Positions 1 through 8,114 of a stretch of 64,000 nucleotides of DNA are shown piece after piece. Numbering within the stretch: the first letter of the stretch is position 1; each line of letters opens with the position of its first letter. A program made the translations under genes and the position numbers. A model generated the notes under the pieces. That model saw nothing but the letters and a program-made list of their open reading frames with translations, had not been told where the DNA came from and searched no databases. This stretch comes from Natronomonas salinimetallica. GTDB taxonomy: Archaea > Halobacteriota > Halobacteria > Halobacteriales > Haloarculaceae. The stretch is taken from positions 85,660-149,659 of the forward strand of contig NZ_JACDNQ010000005.1 in assembly GCF_013839515.1 (NCBI RefSeq). Reading direction: 5' to 3'.

Positions 1-803
1 GTGCGATGATGGAGGAGTTCCGCCGGTTCTCCCCGGGCGGCGCGGAGGCGCTCATCGACGAACGCGACGCCTACATCGCCCACCAGCTCGTCACGCTGCG
101 AAAGAAGGGATACGACGTCATCGCGGTCGTCGGCGCGGGACATCGAGAGGGGATCGAGCGCTACCTCGAAACGCCGTCGTTGCTGCCGCCGATGGAGTCG
201 ATCACCGGGCGGACTTCCGGGGGCCGGATCTCGTTGTACAAGGTGTTCGGCTACGTCTTTACGCTCGGCTTTCTCGTCTTCTTCGTGCTGTTGGCGATCG
301 CGACGTATACCGGCGTCGAGGGTGCCTCCAGCGGGCTGTTGTTCCGGCTATTTGTGGCGTGGTTCATGATCAACGGGATCCTCGCGTTCGGCCTCGCCAA
401 ACTCGCCGGTGCCCACTGGCGTTCGGCGGGAGTCGGCGGCGCGATCGCGTGGCTGACGAGCGTCAACCCGCTTCTCGCCCCCGGATGGTTCGCGGGATAC
501 GTCGAGTTGCGGTATCTCGACGTCAATGTCGGCGATATCTCGACGCTCAACGAGATCATGTCCGACGAGGAGGCACCGCTCCGGCAGCTATGGAACGATC
601 TCACGTCCGTACCGTTGTTCAAGCTCATCATGATCGTCGCGCTGACGAACGTGGGAAGCTTCGTCGGGAGCGTCGTCTTCGCGACGGTACTGTTGCCGTA
701 TCTGTTCGCAGGCTCGGGAATCGAGGGTGCCGGCGGCGTCGCGAGGCTGATGATCGAGGCCGCACGCAACAGCTTGGAGATCCTGACCGGGGGACTCACA
801 TGA
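1..803 (+). CDS. TraB family membrane protein, 5' partial
   Basis: The gene is already open at the left edge (first codon in frame at base 3), so its start lies outside the window. About 266 residues of the C-terminal part are visible. They include the TraB-type motif VIAVVGAGHREGI near residue 40, then four hydrophobic segments at about residues 80-105, 112-132, 143-163 and 205-232, so the protein is membrane bound. TraB/PrgY homologues are widespread in archaea; the bacterial members act in pheromone shut-off, but the archaeal role is not established. The stop overlaps the start of the following M50 protease by 4 bases, so the two are translationally coupled. Confidence 0.85.
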   Translation, partial: AMMEEFRRFSPGGAEALIDERDAYIAHQLVTLRKKGYDVIAVVGAGHREGIERYLETPSLLPPMESITGRTSGGRISLYKVFGYVFTLGFLVFFVLLAIATYTGVEGASSGLLFRLFVAWFMINGILAFGLAKLAGAHWRSAGVGGAIAWLTSVNPLLAPGWFAGYVELRYLDVNVGDISTLNEIMSDEEAPLRQLWNDLTSVPLFKLIMIVALTNVGSFVGSVVFATVLLPYLFAGSGIEGAGGVARLMIEAARNSLEILTGGLT

Positions 804-1450
804 GTGCCGTTCGTATCAGCGGTGTTCGGTTTTACTCCGACGAGATACGTGATCTCCTCGTCGCGTGGGCCGCACTCGGCGTCGCGTTCAGCGTCTTCAT
901 CCTCGTCGCTACCGGGCGAGCGGTGTTTCCCGATATCGCCAACGCGGTGTTCTCTCCGACCTTTGCTCGGGTGTTCACCGCCAGCATGTTGACCGTCGGC
1001 GTCGGCTTTCTCCTCCACGAGATTGCCCACAAAGTCGTCGCGGTCCGGTTCGGACAGACCGCATCGTTCAAGGCCGATTACAGGATGTTAGCGCTGTGTG
1101 TCGGTGCCGCGTTCGCGGGCTTTCTGTTCGCCGCACCCGGCGCGGTGTATCACCGCGGCCGGATCACACGGCGACAGGGTGGGCTGGTCTCCGTCGCCGG
1201 GCCGTTGACCAACGTCGGACTAGTGGCGCTTTTCCTCCCGCTCGTCTTCGTCGGCGGTTTTCTCGGCGAGGTCGGCGGGCTCGGCGTCCTGATCAACGCC
1301 TTCCTCGCGGCGTTCAACATGCTCCCGTTCGGACCGCTCGACGGGAAATCAGTCCTCTCGTGGAGCAAACCGGCGTTCGCGGTCGTCTTCGCCGGCTCGG
1401 TGCTGTTGGCGGTCGGGGCGTTCCTCCTCGTTGGCTTTCCGAGGTTCTGA
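800..1450 (+). CDS. M50 (site-2 protease family) membrane metalloprotease
   Basis: A 216-residue intramembrane zinc protease. The zinc motif HEIAH lies at residues 73-77 inside a hydrophobic segment, and the second metal-binding motif NMLPFGPLDGK is near residues 173-183, the normal M50 arrangement. About five or six hydrophobic segments are visible. The ATG overlaps the TGA of the TraB-like gene (ATGA), which fixes the start; an upstream open stretch in this frame is antisense-like filler within the TraB gene. Members cleave transmembrane segments of regulators or signal peptides; the substrate here is unknown. The tight coupling suggests it works with the TraB-like protein. Confidence 0.9.
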   Translation: MSAVRISGVRFYSDEIRDLLVAWAALGVAFSVFILVATGRAVFPDIANAVFSPTFARVFTASMLTVGVGFLLHEIAHKVVAVRFGQTASFKADYRMLALCVGAAFAGFLFAAPGAVYHRGRITRRQGGLVSVAGPLTNVGLVALFLPLVFVGGFLGEVGGLGVLINAFLAAFNMLPFGPLDGKSVLSWSKPAFAVVFAGSVLLAVGAFLLVGFPRF

Positions 1451-1504
1451 TCGCCGACGAGGCCAACCGACGCGTTTTTGCCCCGTTCGGTCAGCCATTG
1501 TGGT

Positions 1505-2485
1505 ATGAGCGACGACGACCCCGATAAGGGGCTCACGTACGCCGAGACGGGCGTCGACATCGACGAGAGCGAGGCGGCGACCGCCGCACTTCTCGGCGCG
1601 ATCGGCGAGTTCGATGGCGACTTCGCCGGACTCGTCGACATCGGTGATCGCTACCTGGCACTCGCGACCGACGGCGTCGGGACGAAACTGCTTGTCGCCG
1701 AGGCGCTCTCCGACTACTCGACGATCGGCATCGACTGCATCGCGATGAACGCGAACGATCTCATCGCGGCGGGCGTGACGCCGGTCGCCTTCGTCGACTA
1801 CCTCGCCGTCGAAACACCGGACGACGAGACGGCCGAGCGGGTCGGAGACGGCCTTGCCGCCGGCGCAGAGCGCGCAGATATCGCACTCGTCGGCGGCGAG
1901 ACCGCGGTGATGCCCGAGGTTATACGAGGGCTGGACCTCGCCGGGGCGTGTGCCGGCTTGGCGACCGAGGCGGAGCTATTCGACGGCGATGCGCGGATCG
2001 GTGATCGCCTCGTGGGCATCCCCTCCTCCGGGATTCACTCGAACGGGCTGACACTCGCGCGGGAAGCGGTTACCCGAAACCACGACTACACCGACCCGTT
2101 CCCACACGACGGGGATCGGACGATCGGCCAGGTGTTGCTCGAACCGACGCGCATCTATCGGGAGGTCCTCGAGCCACTGCACGCCGTCGACACGCATGCG
2201 ACGGCCCACATCACCGGCGGCGGGTGGACGAACCTCGAACGGATGGGGGAGAACCGTTACGTGATCGAGGATGCCTTCGATCCGCAGGCGGTCTTCGAGT
2301 TCATCCAGACCGAGGGGGAGATCACCGACGAGGAGATGCATCGGACGTTCAACATGGGCACGGGATTCGTCGCGGCGCTTCCAGAGGCGGATGCGGAAGC
2401 GGTCGCTGCCGACCTCGACGACGCACGGATCATCGGTCGCGTCGAGTCGGGTAATGGGGTCTCGATCCGCGGGCTAGAACTGTAG
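1505..2485 (+). CDS. purM: Phosphoribosylformylglycinamidine cyclo-ligase (AIR synthetase)
   Basis: A 326-residue PurM, the usual length. It closes the imidazole ring of FGAM with ATP to give AIR in purine synthesis, in the cytoplasm. Visible signatures are LTYAETGVDID at the N-terminus, the glycine-rich GVGTKLLVAEAL near residue 58, the DCIAMNANDL segment, VGGETAVMPE, and GIHSNGLTLARE near residue 178. The ATG at 1505 is chosen because the family begins with MSDDD..LTYAE; a TATA-like T-run lies about 25-30 bases upstream, fitting a leaderless transcript. It stands alone, 54 bases after the M50 gene and followed by a gap before the HTH-CBS gene. Confidence 0.95.
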   Translation: MSDDDPDKGLTYAETGVDIDESEAATAALLGAIGEFDGDFAGLVDIGDRYLALATDGVGTKLLVAEALSDYSTIGIDCIAMNANDLIAAGVTPVAFVDYLAVETPDDETAERVGDGLAAGAERADIALVGGETAVMPEVIRGLDLAGACAGLATEAELFDGDARIGDRLVGIPSSGIHSNGLTLAREAVTRNHDYTDPFPHDGDRTIGQVLLEPTRIYREVLEPLHAVDTHATAHITGGGWTNLERMGENRYVIEDAFDPQAVFEFIQTEGEITDEEMHRTFNMGTGFVAALPEADAEAVAADLDDARIIGRVESGNGVSIRGLEL

Positions 2486-2645
2486 CGAACAGACGGGGCG
2501 AGCGGATGGGGCCGACCCGTCCCCGTACTCCCGCCCAGGGGGTCGGCCACGACGTATCAGCGCACACGCCGTCTGGCAACCGTCTAGTATATAAACCATC
2601 GTGCCGAGGGGAAGATTTTTGTATAACTCAAAGTAATTGCTCGGC

Positions 2646-3194
2646 ATGACGATGGACCTGCCGACGAACGCCGATTTAAAAAAGCGTCGGACGGAGTTGG
2701 AGCTGACACAGAGTGAGCTCGCCGACCGGGCCGACGTCTCCCAGCCGTTGATCGCGCGCATCGAAGGCGGGGACGTAGACCCACGGCTCTCGACGCTCCG
2801 ACGCATCGTCAACGCGCTCGACGAGGCCGAAAGCGCCGTGATGCATGCCGCCGACATCATGCACGAGGGTGTCGTCGACGTCGCCCCGGACGACAGCGTC
2901 CGGGAGGCGATCGACGTGATGGTCAAGGAAGGATACTCCCAGCTTCCGGTCGTCCGGGACGGGCGTCCGCAAGGGATCATCTCGAACTCCGATATCCGTC
3001 GACTCGATCCGGACAGCGCGGGCGAACGTCCGGTCGCCGACGCGATGCGGGAGGCGATCACGACCGTCGAGCCGGACGCGACGCTGGACGAAGTAAACGC
3101 TCATCTCAATCACCAAGACGCGGTGATGGTCGTCGAGGACGGTCAGCTATGCGGCATAATCACGGAGGCCGACGTCGCGGCGCACGTCTCCTGA
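2646..3194 (+). CDS. HTH (XRE type) - CBS pair transcriptional regulator
   Basis: A 182-residue regulator. Residues about 8-60 form an XRE helix-turn-helix (LTQSELADRADVSQPLIARI), followed by two CBS domains at about 72-120 and 128-180. CBS pairs usually bind adenosyl compounds such as AMP, ATP or SAM and here would gate DNA binding. The architecture is common in haloarchaea; no target is evident, though purM directly upstream makes a purine-responsive role an inference worth noting. ATG at 2646 is taken over an upstream TTG; the ATG at 2652 is a possible alternative. A TATA-like run ATTTTTGTATAAC lies about 20-30 bases upstream. Confidence 0.85.
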   Translation: MTMDLPTNADLKKRRTELELTQSELADRADVSQPLIARIEGGDVDPRLSTLRRIVNALDEAESAVMHAADIMHEGVVDVAPDDSVREAIDVMVKEGYSQLPVVRDGRPQGIISNSDIRRLDPDSAGERPVADAMREAITTVEPDATLDEVNAHLNHQDAVMVVEDGQLCGIITEADVAAHVS

Positions 3195-3292
3195 CGCGGG
3201 TGTGTTCTTCACATTGTCGGACGTCCCTCCCGGAAGCGCAGCGTTCCGCGTCCCGGTGTACGGTCGGCGGCGGGGAAATCCGTCCGGCAGCA

Positions 3293-4348
3293 TCAGCGCG
3301 CATCGACCCCGACCTCACGGAACAACTCGACGTAGCTGCCGGTGACTGCGGCGTGGTCGAACCCCTGGAACGCCGTGTCGAGGTCGCGGAAGCCGAGCGT
3401 CCAGGACGCCTCGATCGCCTCGTCGAGGTCGTCCAGATCCGTCACCCTGATTCCTCGCTCGCGGCGCTCGACGAGTTCGTGGGCACTCGAATCGCTCTGT
3501 AGTTCGACGACGCCGACGCAGCCGCAGGCCAGCGCCCACAGCAACTCCCGGGCGAAGGACTGGTGGCGGGCCGTCTGGACGAAGGTGTGTGCCCCGCGGT
3601 AGACGGCGATCCGCTCCTCGCGGGGGATGTCGCCGACGAACTCGATGCGATCGCCGAGCTGGAGGTCCCGCGTCTGCGTCTCGAAGGCGGTCCGTTCGGG
3701 ACCGTCGCCGATCACCGTGGCCTCCCATCCTTCGATCTCCCGGAGCTCCGCGAGCGCGAGCAGGAGGTCCTCGAGGTTCGAGTCGGCATCGAGGCGGGCC
3801 GCGTAGGCGATATCGATTCGCTCGGCGGGGTCGGTCGCCGGTATCCTCGGGAAATCGATCCCGTCGGGAACGACAGTCGTATTCGTCTCGCTCGCCCCGT
3901 ACTCACGGACGCGCGTCCGCTGGAGTTCCGAAGGGGTGACGATCCGTGTCGGCAGACTCGCCGCCTGTCCGAGCCACTGCGACTCCGTCACGCGGGGTTC
4001 ATCGCCGTACCAGTCGACAAACAGCGGCACCCGAGCCAGCCGCGCGCCGAGCCACGCCGAGAGGACCGCCCCCGACGGGGCGGCCGAGGCAACGACGAGG
4101 TCCGGATCGTGGCGCACGAGGAGTCCCGGTATCCGGCTGTAGTATAGCGCCGGGTGCTCGAAGGTGACTCCCTCGTGACCGAGGCCGTCGATCTCGATCC
4201 GGCGACCCGACGTCTCCCACCACGGCAGACAGTAGATCGTGACCTCGTGGCCGCGGTCGTCCAGTGCCGTCGCGAGCCGTCGGAGCCGACGCGCGCCGGC
4301 ACGCTCCGATTGGGGCGGTGGATCCCTGAAGACGACCGCAATTCGCAT
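3293..4348 (-). CDS. Glycosyltransferase family 4 (GT-B fold)
   Basis: A 351-residue GT-B glycosyltransferase. The N-terminal domain begins MRIAVVFRDPPPQSERAGARR, typical for GT4 acceptors, and the C-terminal donor domain contains VIGDGPERTAFE, DRIEFVGDIPREE and LLWALACGCVGVVE, with the glutamate region that binds the nucleotide sugar. It would transfer a sugar from a nucleotide donor to a lipid, glycan or protein in the cytoplasm. The ATG at 4348 is preferred over codons further upstream because the family starts at the first beta strand. It is monocistronic and convergent with the HTH-CBS gene. The acceptor and sugar cannot be read from the sequence. Confidence 0.85.
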   Translation of the reverse strand: MRIAVVFRDPPPQSERAGARRLRRLATALDDRGHEVTIYCLPWWETSGRRIEIDGLGHEGVTFEHPALYYSRIPGLLVRHDPDLVVASAAPSGAVLSAWLGARLARVPLFVDWYGDEPRVTESQWLGQAASLPTRIVTPSELQRTRVREYGASETNTTVVPDGIDFPRIPATDPAERIDIAYAARLDADSNLEDLLLALAELREIEGWEATVIGDGPERTAFETQTRDLQLGDRIEFVGDIPREERIAVYRGAHTFVQTARHQSFARELLWALACGCVGVVELQSDSSAHELVERRERGIRVTDLDDLDEAIEASWTLGFRDLDTAFQGFDHAAVTGSYVELFREVGVDAR

Positions 4349-4495
4349 ACGACAGCCGACGGCGGCCGCTGTCAAAAAGGGCTCGGAACACGTGGGAGGA
4401 ACGATGTCCGCCCCCGTTCCGCACGATCCACCGGAACGGCGCTTACGTTTATAAACGAGACCCGGATCGTAGCGGGGACTGTGAGGGGAAACGAT

Positions 4496-4725
4496 ATGAC
4501 TCGTGACCCCTGCAGATCCGGTGTGTACGAGTACGACATCGAGCGCTACCTGAACGTCCGCAGCGCCTTCGGGGCGTCGTTCCGTTCCGACGGGACGCTC
4601 TCATTTCGGATGAACACCACCGGCACGCCGCAGGCTTCGAGGACGAGGGCCACGGCATAGCGAAGCGCGACAACCGAATCGAGGCCTACACCGCCATCGT
4701 CGAGTTCCTCGACGAGTACGTATAG
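4496..4725 (+). pseudogene. S9 family peptidase remnant with internal deletion
   Basis: Two pieces of one protein are joined out of frame. From the ATG at 4496 the reading YDIERYLNVRSAFGAS followed by DGTLSF and NTTGTPQ matches the start of haloarchaeal WD40-like dipeptidyl/acylaminoacyl peptidases. From about 4633, in another frame, GFEDEGHGIAKRDNRIEAY followed by IVEFLDEYV and a TAG at 4723 matches the end of the same family. Around 550 central residues, including the beta propeller and the catalytic serine, are missing. A TATA-like TTTATAAAC remains about 40 bases upstream. No insertion sequence is visible at the junction near 4630, so a simple deletion is the likely cause. Confidence 0.8.
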
Positions 4726-4851
4726 GGGAAACATATAGGGAAAACGTGTAGGGGGGACTGGCTCCCCGTCCGTGTGGGTGTGCGGAGCAGGAGACGGCCC
4801 CGACCGTCCCGAGGGGGAACGGTTTTGAATCGGCATCTCCTATGACGTGTC

Positions 4852-5460
4852 ATGTACGTCCGGGACGCGAAGAACCGCGATGAGGCCTGGCTATTGGAGC
4901 ACATCGAGGCGATGGACCTGGACGAGACGGCGTTTCGGTCCCGCGATTACGTCATCGCCGTCGACGAAGAGTCGAACACCCGTGCCGGGTTCGGCCGGAT
5001 TCGCCTCCACAAGATCGGTGACGGCGGGGAGACGGGGGCCGAGTCGGGAACCGAGCTCTGTGAGCTGACGAGCATCGGCGTCCTGGACGGCTGGGAGGGC
5101 CAGGGTGTCGGCGCACACGTCATCGAACGTCTCGTCGATGGGGCTGACACCGAGGGGTTCGACCGCGTCTACTCGCTTTCGAGTGCCCACGAGTATCTCG
5201 CCCAGTTCGGCTTCGAGGCCGTCCCCGAATCCGAACTCCCCCGGACCCTCGCCGAACGACTCGAGGCCAAACGCGAACAGCTCGACCCCGATGCCGTCCC
5301 GATGGTGATCGACCCCGATGACTTCGTGATGCCGGAGCGGCTCCGCGAGCGGTTCAAAGCCGCGGCCGAGGCCGACGCCGACTCGGAGCCCGAGGAGACG
5401 GCCGAGGACTTCGGGATCGATCCCGAGGAGGCGACGTACAAATACGACACCGGGAGCTGA
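4852..5460 (+). CDS. GNAT family N-acetyltransferase
   Basis: A 202-residue protein with a GNAT domain in the first 135 residues: MYVRDAKNRDEAWLLEHI start, beta-4 segment LCELTSIGVLDGWEGQGVG carrying the acetyl-CoA pyrophosphate loop (W-E-G-Q-G-V-G), and YLAQFGFEAVPESELP near residue 125. The C-terminal 60 residues are acidic (PEETAEDFGIDPEE) and not part of the fold. It would acetylate an amine using acetyl-CoA; the substrate is unknown. It follows the peptidase remnant by 126 bases and has its own upstream region. Confidence 0.85.
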   Translation: MYVRDAKNRDEAWLLEHIEAMDLDETAFRSRDYVIAVDEESNTRAGFGRIRLHKIGDGGETGAESGTELCELTSIGVLDGWEGQGVGAHVIERLVDGADTEGFDRVYSLSSAHEYLAQFGFEAVPESELPRTLAERLEAKREQLDPDAVPMVIDPDDFVMPERLRERFKAAAEADADSEPEETAEDFGIDPEEATYKYDTGS

Positions 5461-5598
5461 TACGCACCGTCTCCGGATTCTCCGAGCGCGCCACCGGCTG
5501 GGTTCTCTGGTACCACGTACCATACGAACGGTGCACAAGAACTTAGTTCCACCCTGCCGAAGGTCACCCGGTTGCAGTGCCTGGGGAGAACGTTCACA

Positions 5599-6114
5599 AT
5601 GTATACAGATATCCTGTATCCGACCGACGGAAGCGACGGTGCGGAGGCAGCGCTCGACAATTGCCGTGACCTGGCGGAGACGTACGATGCGACCGTCCAC
5701 GTTCTCTACGTGGCCGAGCGCTCGGAGCCTCACGGCCTCGCCAGTGACACGGAAGTGATGGGACGCGGCGGGATGGTCGGCGACCCGGAAGGCAGTGGAC
5801 AGGGAATGGTCGGCGACCGGACGAAAGACGAGGAGATCCGAGCGGCAGTCGAAGCGCACGGGACAACACTCGTCGAGGAGGCGGCTGACCGACTCGGCGG
5901 CGTCGAAACCCAGACTGCGGTGCGGGAGGGGAACCCCTTCGAAGTCATTCTCGACTACGCCGACGCACACGACGTCGATGTGATTATCATGGGAACACAC
6001 GGCAGAACCGGCCTGGATCGGTACCTGCTCGGGAGCGTCGCCGAGAAAGTCGTCCGGATGTCTGACGTTCCCGTGCTAACGGTTCGAGAAGAGACAGCGG
6101 AGACAAGCGAGTAG
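5599..6114 (+). CDS. UspA domain protein
   Basis: A 171-residue universal stress protein with one Usp domain. It starts MYTDILYPTDGSDGAE and ends with the ATP-binding signature MGTHGRTGLDRYLLGSVAE (G-2X-G-9X-GS) near residues 132-151, so it is likely of the ATP-binding class. Residues 55-75 hold a glycine-rich insert (MGRGGMVGDPEGSGQGM) that is longer than in the minimal family. ATG at 5599 is chosen because the first strand of the domain starts there. It is a single gene with a likely leaderless promoter; the role is stress survival by family knowledge only. Confidence 0.9.
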   Translation: MYTDILYPTDGSDGAEAALDNCRDLAETYDATVHVLYVAERSEPHGLASDTEVMGRGGMVGDPEGSGQGMVGDRTKDEEIRAAVEAHGTTLVEEAADRLGGVETQTAVREGNPFEVILDYADAHDVDVIIMGTHGRTGLDRYLLGSVAEKVVRMSDVPVLTVREETAETSE

Positions 6115-6209
6115 CGCAGTGGCCGGCGCATGCCGGTCCCATGGCGTATTTTTCTCACGCCATCGGAATTATTTGAAATCAGCAAAGACGTATCAACGGT
6201 AAGCACAGT

Positions 6210-6750
6210 CTAGTTCAGCACCTCGTCGACTGGCGCTCGTCCATCGAGCGATTGACGCGGTCGTTGGCGGTTATAGTAGTGCGCGAACCGTTCAAACCAT
6301 TCGCGTGCGCTTGACCGACTGCCGACCCACGAGGTACGGAAGCGGTCGACCCGCCTATTGAGTGTGTAAAACCACTTTTCGATGAGGTTTCGGTCGACGT
6401 AGTCGAGCCGACTGCTCGTCCTGATCGAGCAAGGGCAGTCTGATAGCCATAGCCATCGACGAGAAATACGGCGTTCACAAGAGCGAAGCTCTTGTGCAGC
6501 CTATCAGAAACGCAGCCGCCGGACCGGTGCTATGTCGCCCAAACAACTGTACGCCGACGATCAACTTTATCCCGATCTTTATTGCAGTATACACCCAAGA
6601 CCACTCTCCATTGATTTTGATAGCGGTCTCGTCGACGGCGACCCGCGTCGGCTGCGCCGACGGCGGGTCAGGAACGCTGTCAGTAATCCGATGTATATAG
6701 CCATAGACCGCTTCATGAGAACGTTCTACGCATAAACCATCAGGGAGTTT
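6210..6750 (-). pseudogene. IS6-family transposase remnant, multiply frameshifted
   Basis: Reading the minus strand from about 6750, VERSHEAVYGYIHRI then VAVDETAIKINGEWSWVYTA resembles the N-terminal and first DDE region of IS6-type haloarchaeal transposases. The frame breaks near 6475; AVFLVDGYGYQTALA (second catalytic aspartate) follows in a new frame and breaks again; a third frame carries the region of the catalytic glutamate and ends with VDEVLN and a TAG at 6210. The transposase start is missing, and it abuts the stop codon of bioB. It cannot make active enzyme. I do not see intact terminal inverted repeats, so this is an old remnant. Confidence 0.75.
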
Positions 6751-6751
6751 A

Positions 6752-7915
6752 TCAACCGCCGGAGCCGCCCGTGGATTCGCCCACGGTCGCCGTTGGTTCT
6801 GTTCCGGTATCGGCTCCGTCTGGTCCGGTGTCGGCTCCGTCTGGTCCGGTGTCGGCTCCGTCTGGTCCGTGATACCGCGAGCGCACATCGTCCGGGGCGA
6901 ACGCGTTGACCGAGCGGTTCGGCTCCAGGCCGGCCCGCTCTATGATTTCGAGGTCGTCGGCCGGCGTCTGTCCCTCGGTCGTGAGGTAGTCTCCGGTCAG
7001 GATGCCGTCGGCACCGGCTTCGAAGGGCAGATGTTGTTCGTCCGGTTCGAGGTTGACCTCCCGGCCGCCCGTCAGCCGCACTCTGGCCTCGGGATGGAGG
7101 AACCGATAGACTGCGACGGTTTTGACGATCTCGGCCGTCGAGATGGCGGCGCGCTCGCGCTCGCCGAGTGGCGTCCCCTCGACCGGGTTGAGGACGTTCA
7201 CCGGAAGCGACGAGACGCCGATTTCCTGCAGTTCGATCGCCGCATCGATTCGGTCTGCCGGGGATTCACCCATCCCGAGGATGACGCCCGAACAGAGGTC
7301 CATCCCGGCGCGTTTCGCCCGACGAAGCGTCTTCAGGCGGTCCTCGAAGTCGTGTGTCGAGACGATTTCGGGGAAGTACCGCCGCGACGTCTCGACGTTG
7401 TGGTTGTAGTGATTGAGTCCCTCGGCGACGAGCTCCTCCGCTTCGGCCCGCGTCAGTAGGCCGAGGGACGCGTCGATCTCGATCGACGTCTCCTCGCGGA
7501 CCAACCGGATCGCCTCGATCACGTCCGCCCACTCCTCGGGTCGGCGCTTCTTCGAGACGCCTTTTTCGGCGACGACGATCCCGAAACGCTGTGTCCCGTC
7601 GGCTTCGGCCCGCTTTGCGGCCCCGAGGATGTCCTCGGGGTCGAGAAAGCCGTGCGTGTCAGTCTCCGTCTCGAAGTGCGCCGACTGCGCGCAGAATCCA
7701 CAGTCCTCCGCGCAGTTGCCGGCCTTCGCGTTGACGATGCCACAGGAGTCGACGGTCCCGTCCGAGAAGTGCCGTCGGACGAGGTCCGCCCCGGCGGCGA
7801 GCGCGTCGACCGGCTGGGCGAGAAGTGCGAGTCCGTCGGTCCGATCCAACCGTTCGCCGTCGAGGACGCGCCGAACGGCTCCGTCGACCGTCCGGTTGCC
7901 CATCTCGTAAACCAT
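6752..7915 (-). CDS. bioB: Biotin synthase (radical SAM)
   Basis: A 387-residue radical SAM enzyme that inserts sulfur into dethiobiotin. The 4Fe-4S cysteines are C68, C72 and C75 (GNCAEDCGFCAQ); later signatures are LNHYNHNVETSRRYF, CSGVILGMGES, LPVNVLNPVEGTPL and RLTGGREVNL. The C-terminus carries a 40-residue extension with GPDGADT repeated three times, ending in a Gly/Ser tail beside the IS6 remnant, so the original 3' end may have been altered. The product fits the local need for biotin: an acyl-CoA carboxylase with a biotinyl domain lies at 22.0-25.7 kb. The promoter overlaps a palindrome (7929-7946). Confidence 0.95.
   Translation of the reverse strand: MVYEMGNRTVDGAVRRVLDGERLDRTDGLALLAQPVDALAAGADLVRRHFSDGTVDSCGIVNAKAGNCAEDCGFCAQSAHFETETDTHGFLDPEDILGAAKRAEADGTQRFGIVVAEKGVSKKRRPEEWADVIEAIRLVREETSIEIDASLGLLTRAEAEELVAEGLNHYNHNVETSRRYFPEIVSTHDFEDRLKTLRRAKRAGMDLCSGVILGMGESPADRIDAAIELQEIGVSSLPVNVLNPVEGTPLGERERAAISTAEIVKTVAVYRFLHPEARVRLTGGREVNLEPDEQHLPFEAGADGILTGDYLTTEGQTPADDLEIIERAGLEPNRSVNAFAPDDVRSRYHGPDGADTGPDGADTGPDGADTGTEPTATVGESTGGSGG
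6806..6868 (-). repeat. 21-bp in-frame tandem repeat in bioB (x3)
   Basis: Three copies of a 21-bp unit encode GPDGADT at residues 350-370 of BioB. The unit is a multiple of three, so copy-number change would not shift the frame. It lies outside the conserved radical SAM barrel. Confidence 0.9.
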
Positions 7916-7928
7916 ACTGTACTAGGCA

Positions 7929-7946
7929 GTTTACGATATCATAAAC
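7929..7946 (-). promoter_or_regulatory. Palindromic operator candidate over the bioB promoter
   Basis: The 18-mer GTTTACGATATCATAAAC pairs with its own reverse complement except at one symmetric pair of positions (16 of 18). On the minus strand it sits 14-31 bases upstream of the bioB ATG, the place of the TATA box of a leaderless gene, so a bound repressor would block initiation. Archaeal biotin genes are often controlled by BirA with sites of the GTTTAC type, which makes this a candidate BirA site; that assignment is inference. Confidence 0.55.
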
Positions 7947-7980
7947 CCACCGATCACCCTCGTGGTCGCCCACCTAATGA

Positions 7981-8057
7981 ACGGATCGGTGTCCCGACGT
8001 GGCAGTCACCGCCGGAACGGTGCGGACGGTGACCGCGCTCCGACGGGAACGGCCCGT
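7981..8057. repeat. Small palindromic element (family C), degenerate copy
   Basis: It begins ACGGATCGGTGTCCCGACG directly after a TGA, contains GTCACCGCCGGAACGG and a mirrored GACGGTGACC, and ends near CCCGTA. The left half aligns with the copies at 11425, 44417 and 59751, while the right end has diverged and no clear target duplication remains. It lies between the divergent bioB and acetyl-CoA synthetase genes. Confidence 0.6.
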
Positions 8058-8114
8058 AGCGGCCACCGGTAGAATAAAGAACGCTCGAAGAAAATCGCCG
8101 GACAATCACGAACC

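Noticed and set aside
6475..6888. A 137-residue minus-strand ORF near bioB as a functional transposase
   Set aside because: Its first half is the bioB 3' end in another frame; only the later part matches a transposase and it breaks by frameshift. Treated as a pseudogene remnant.
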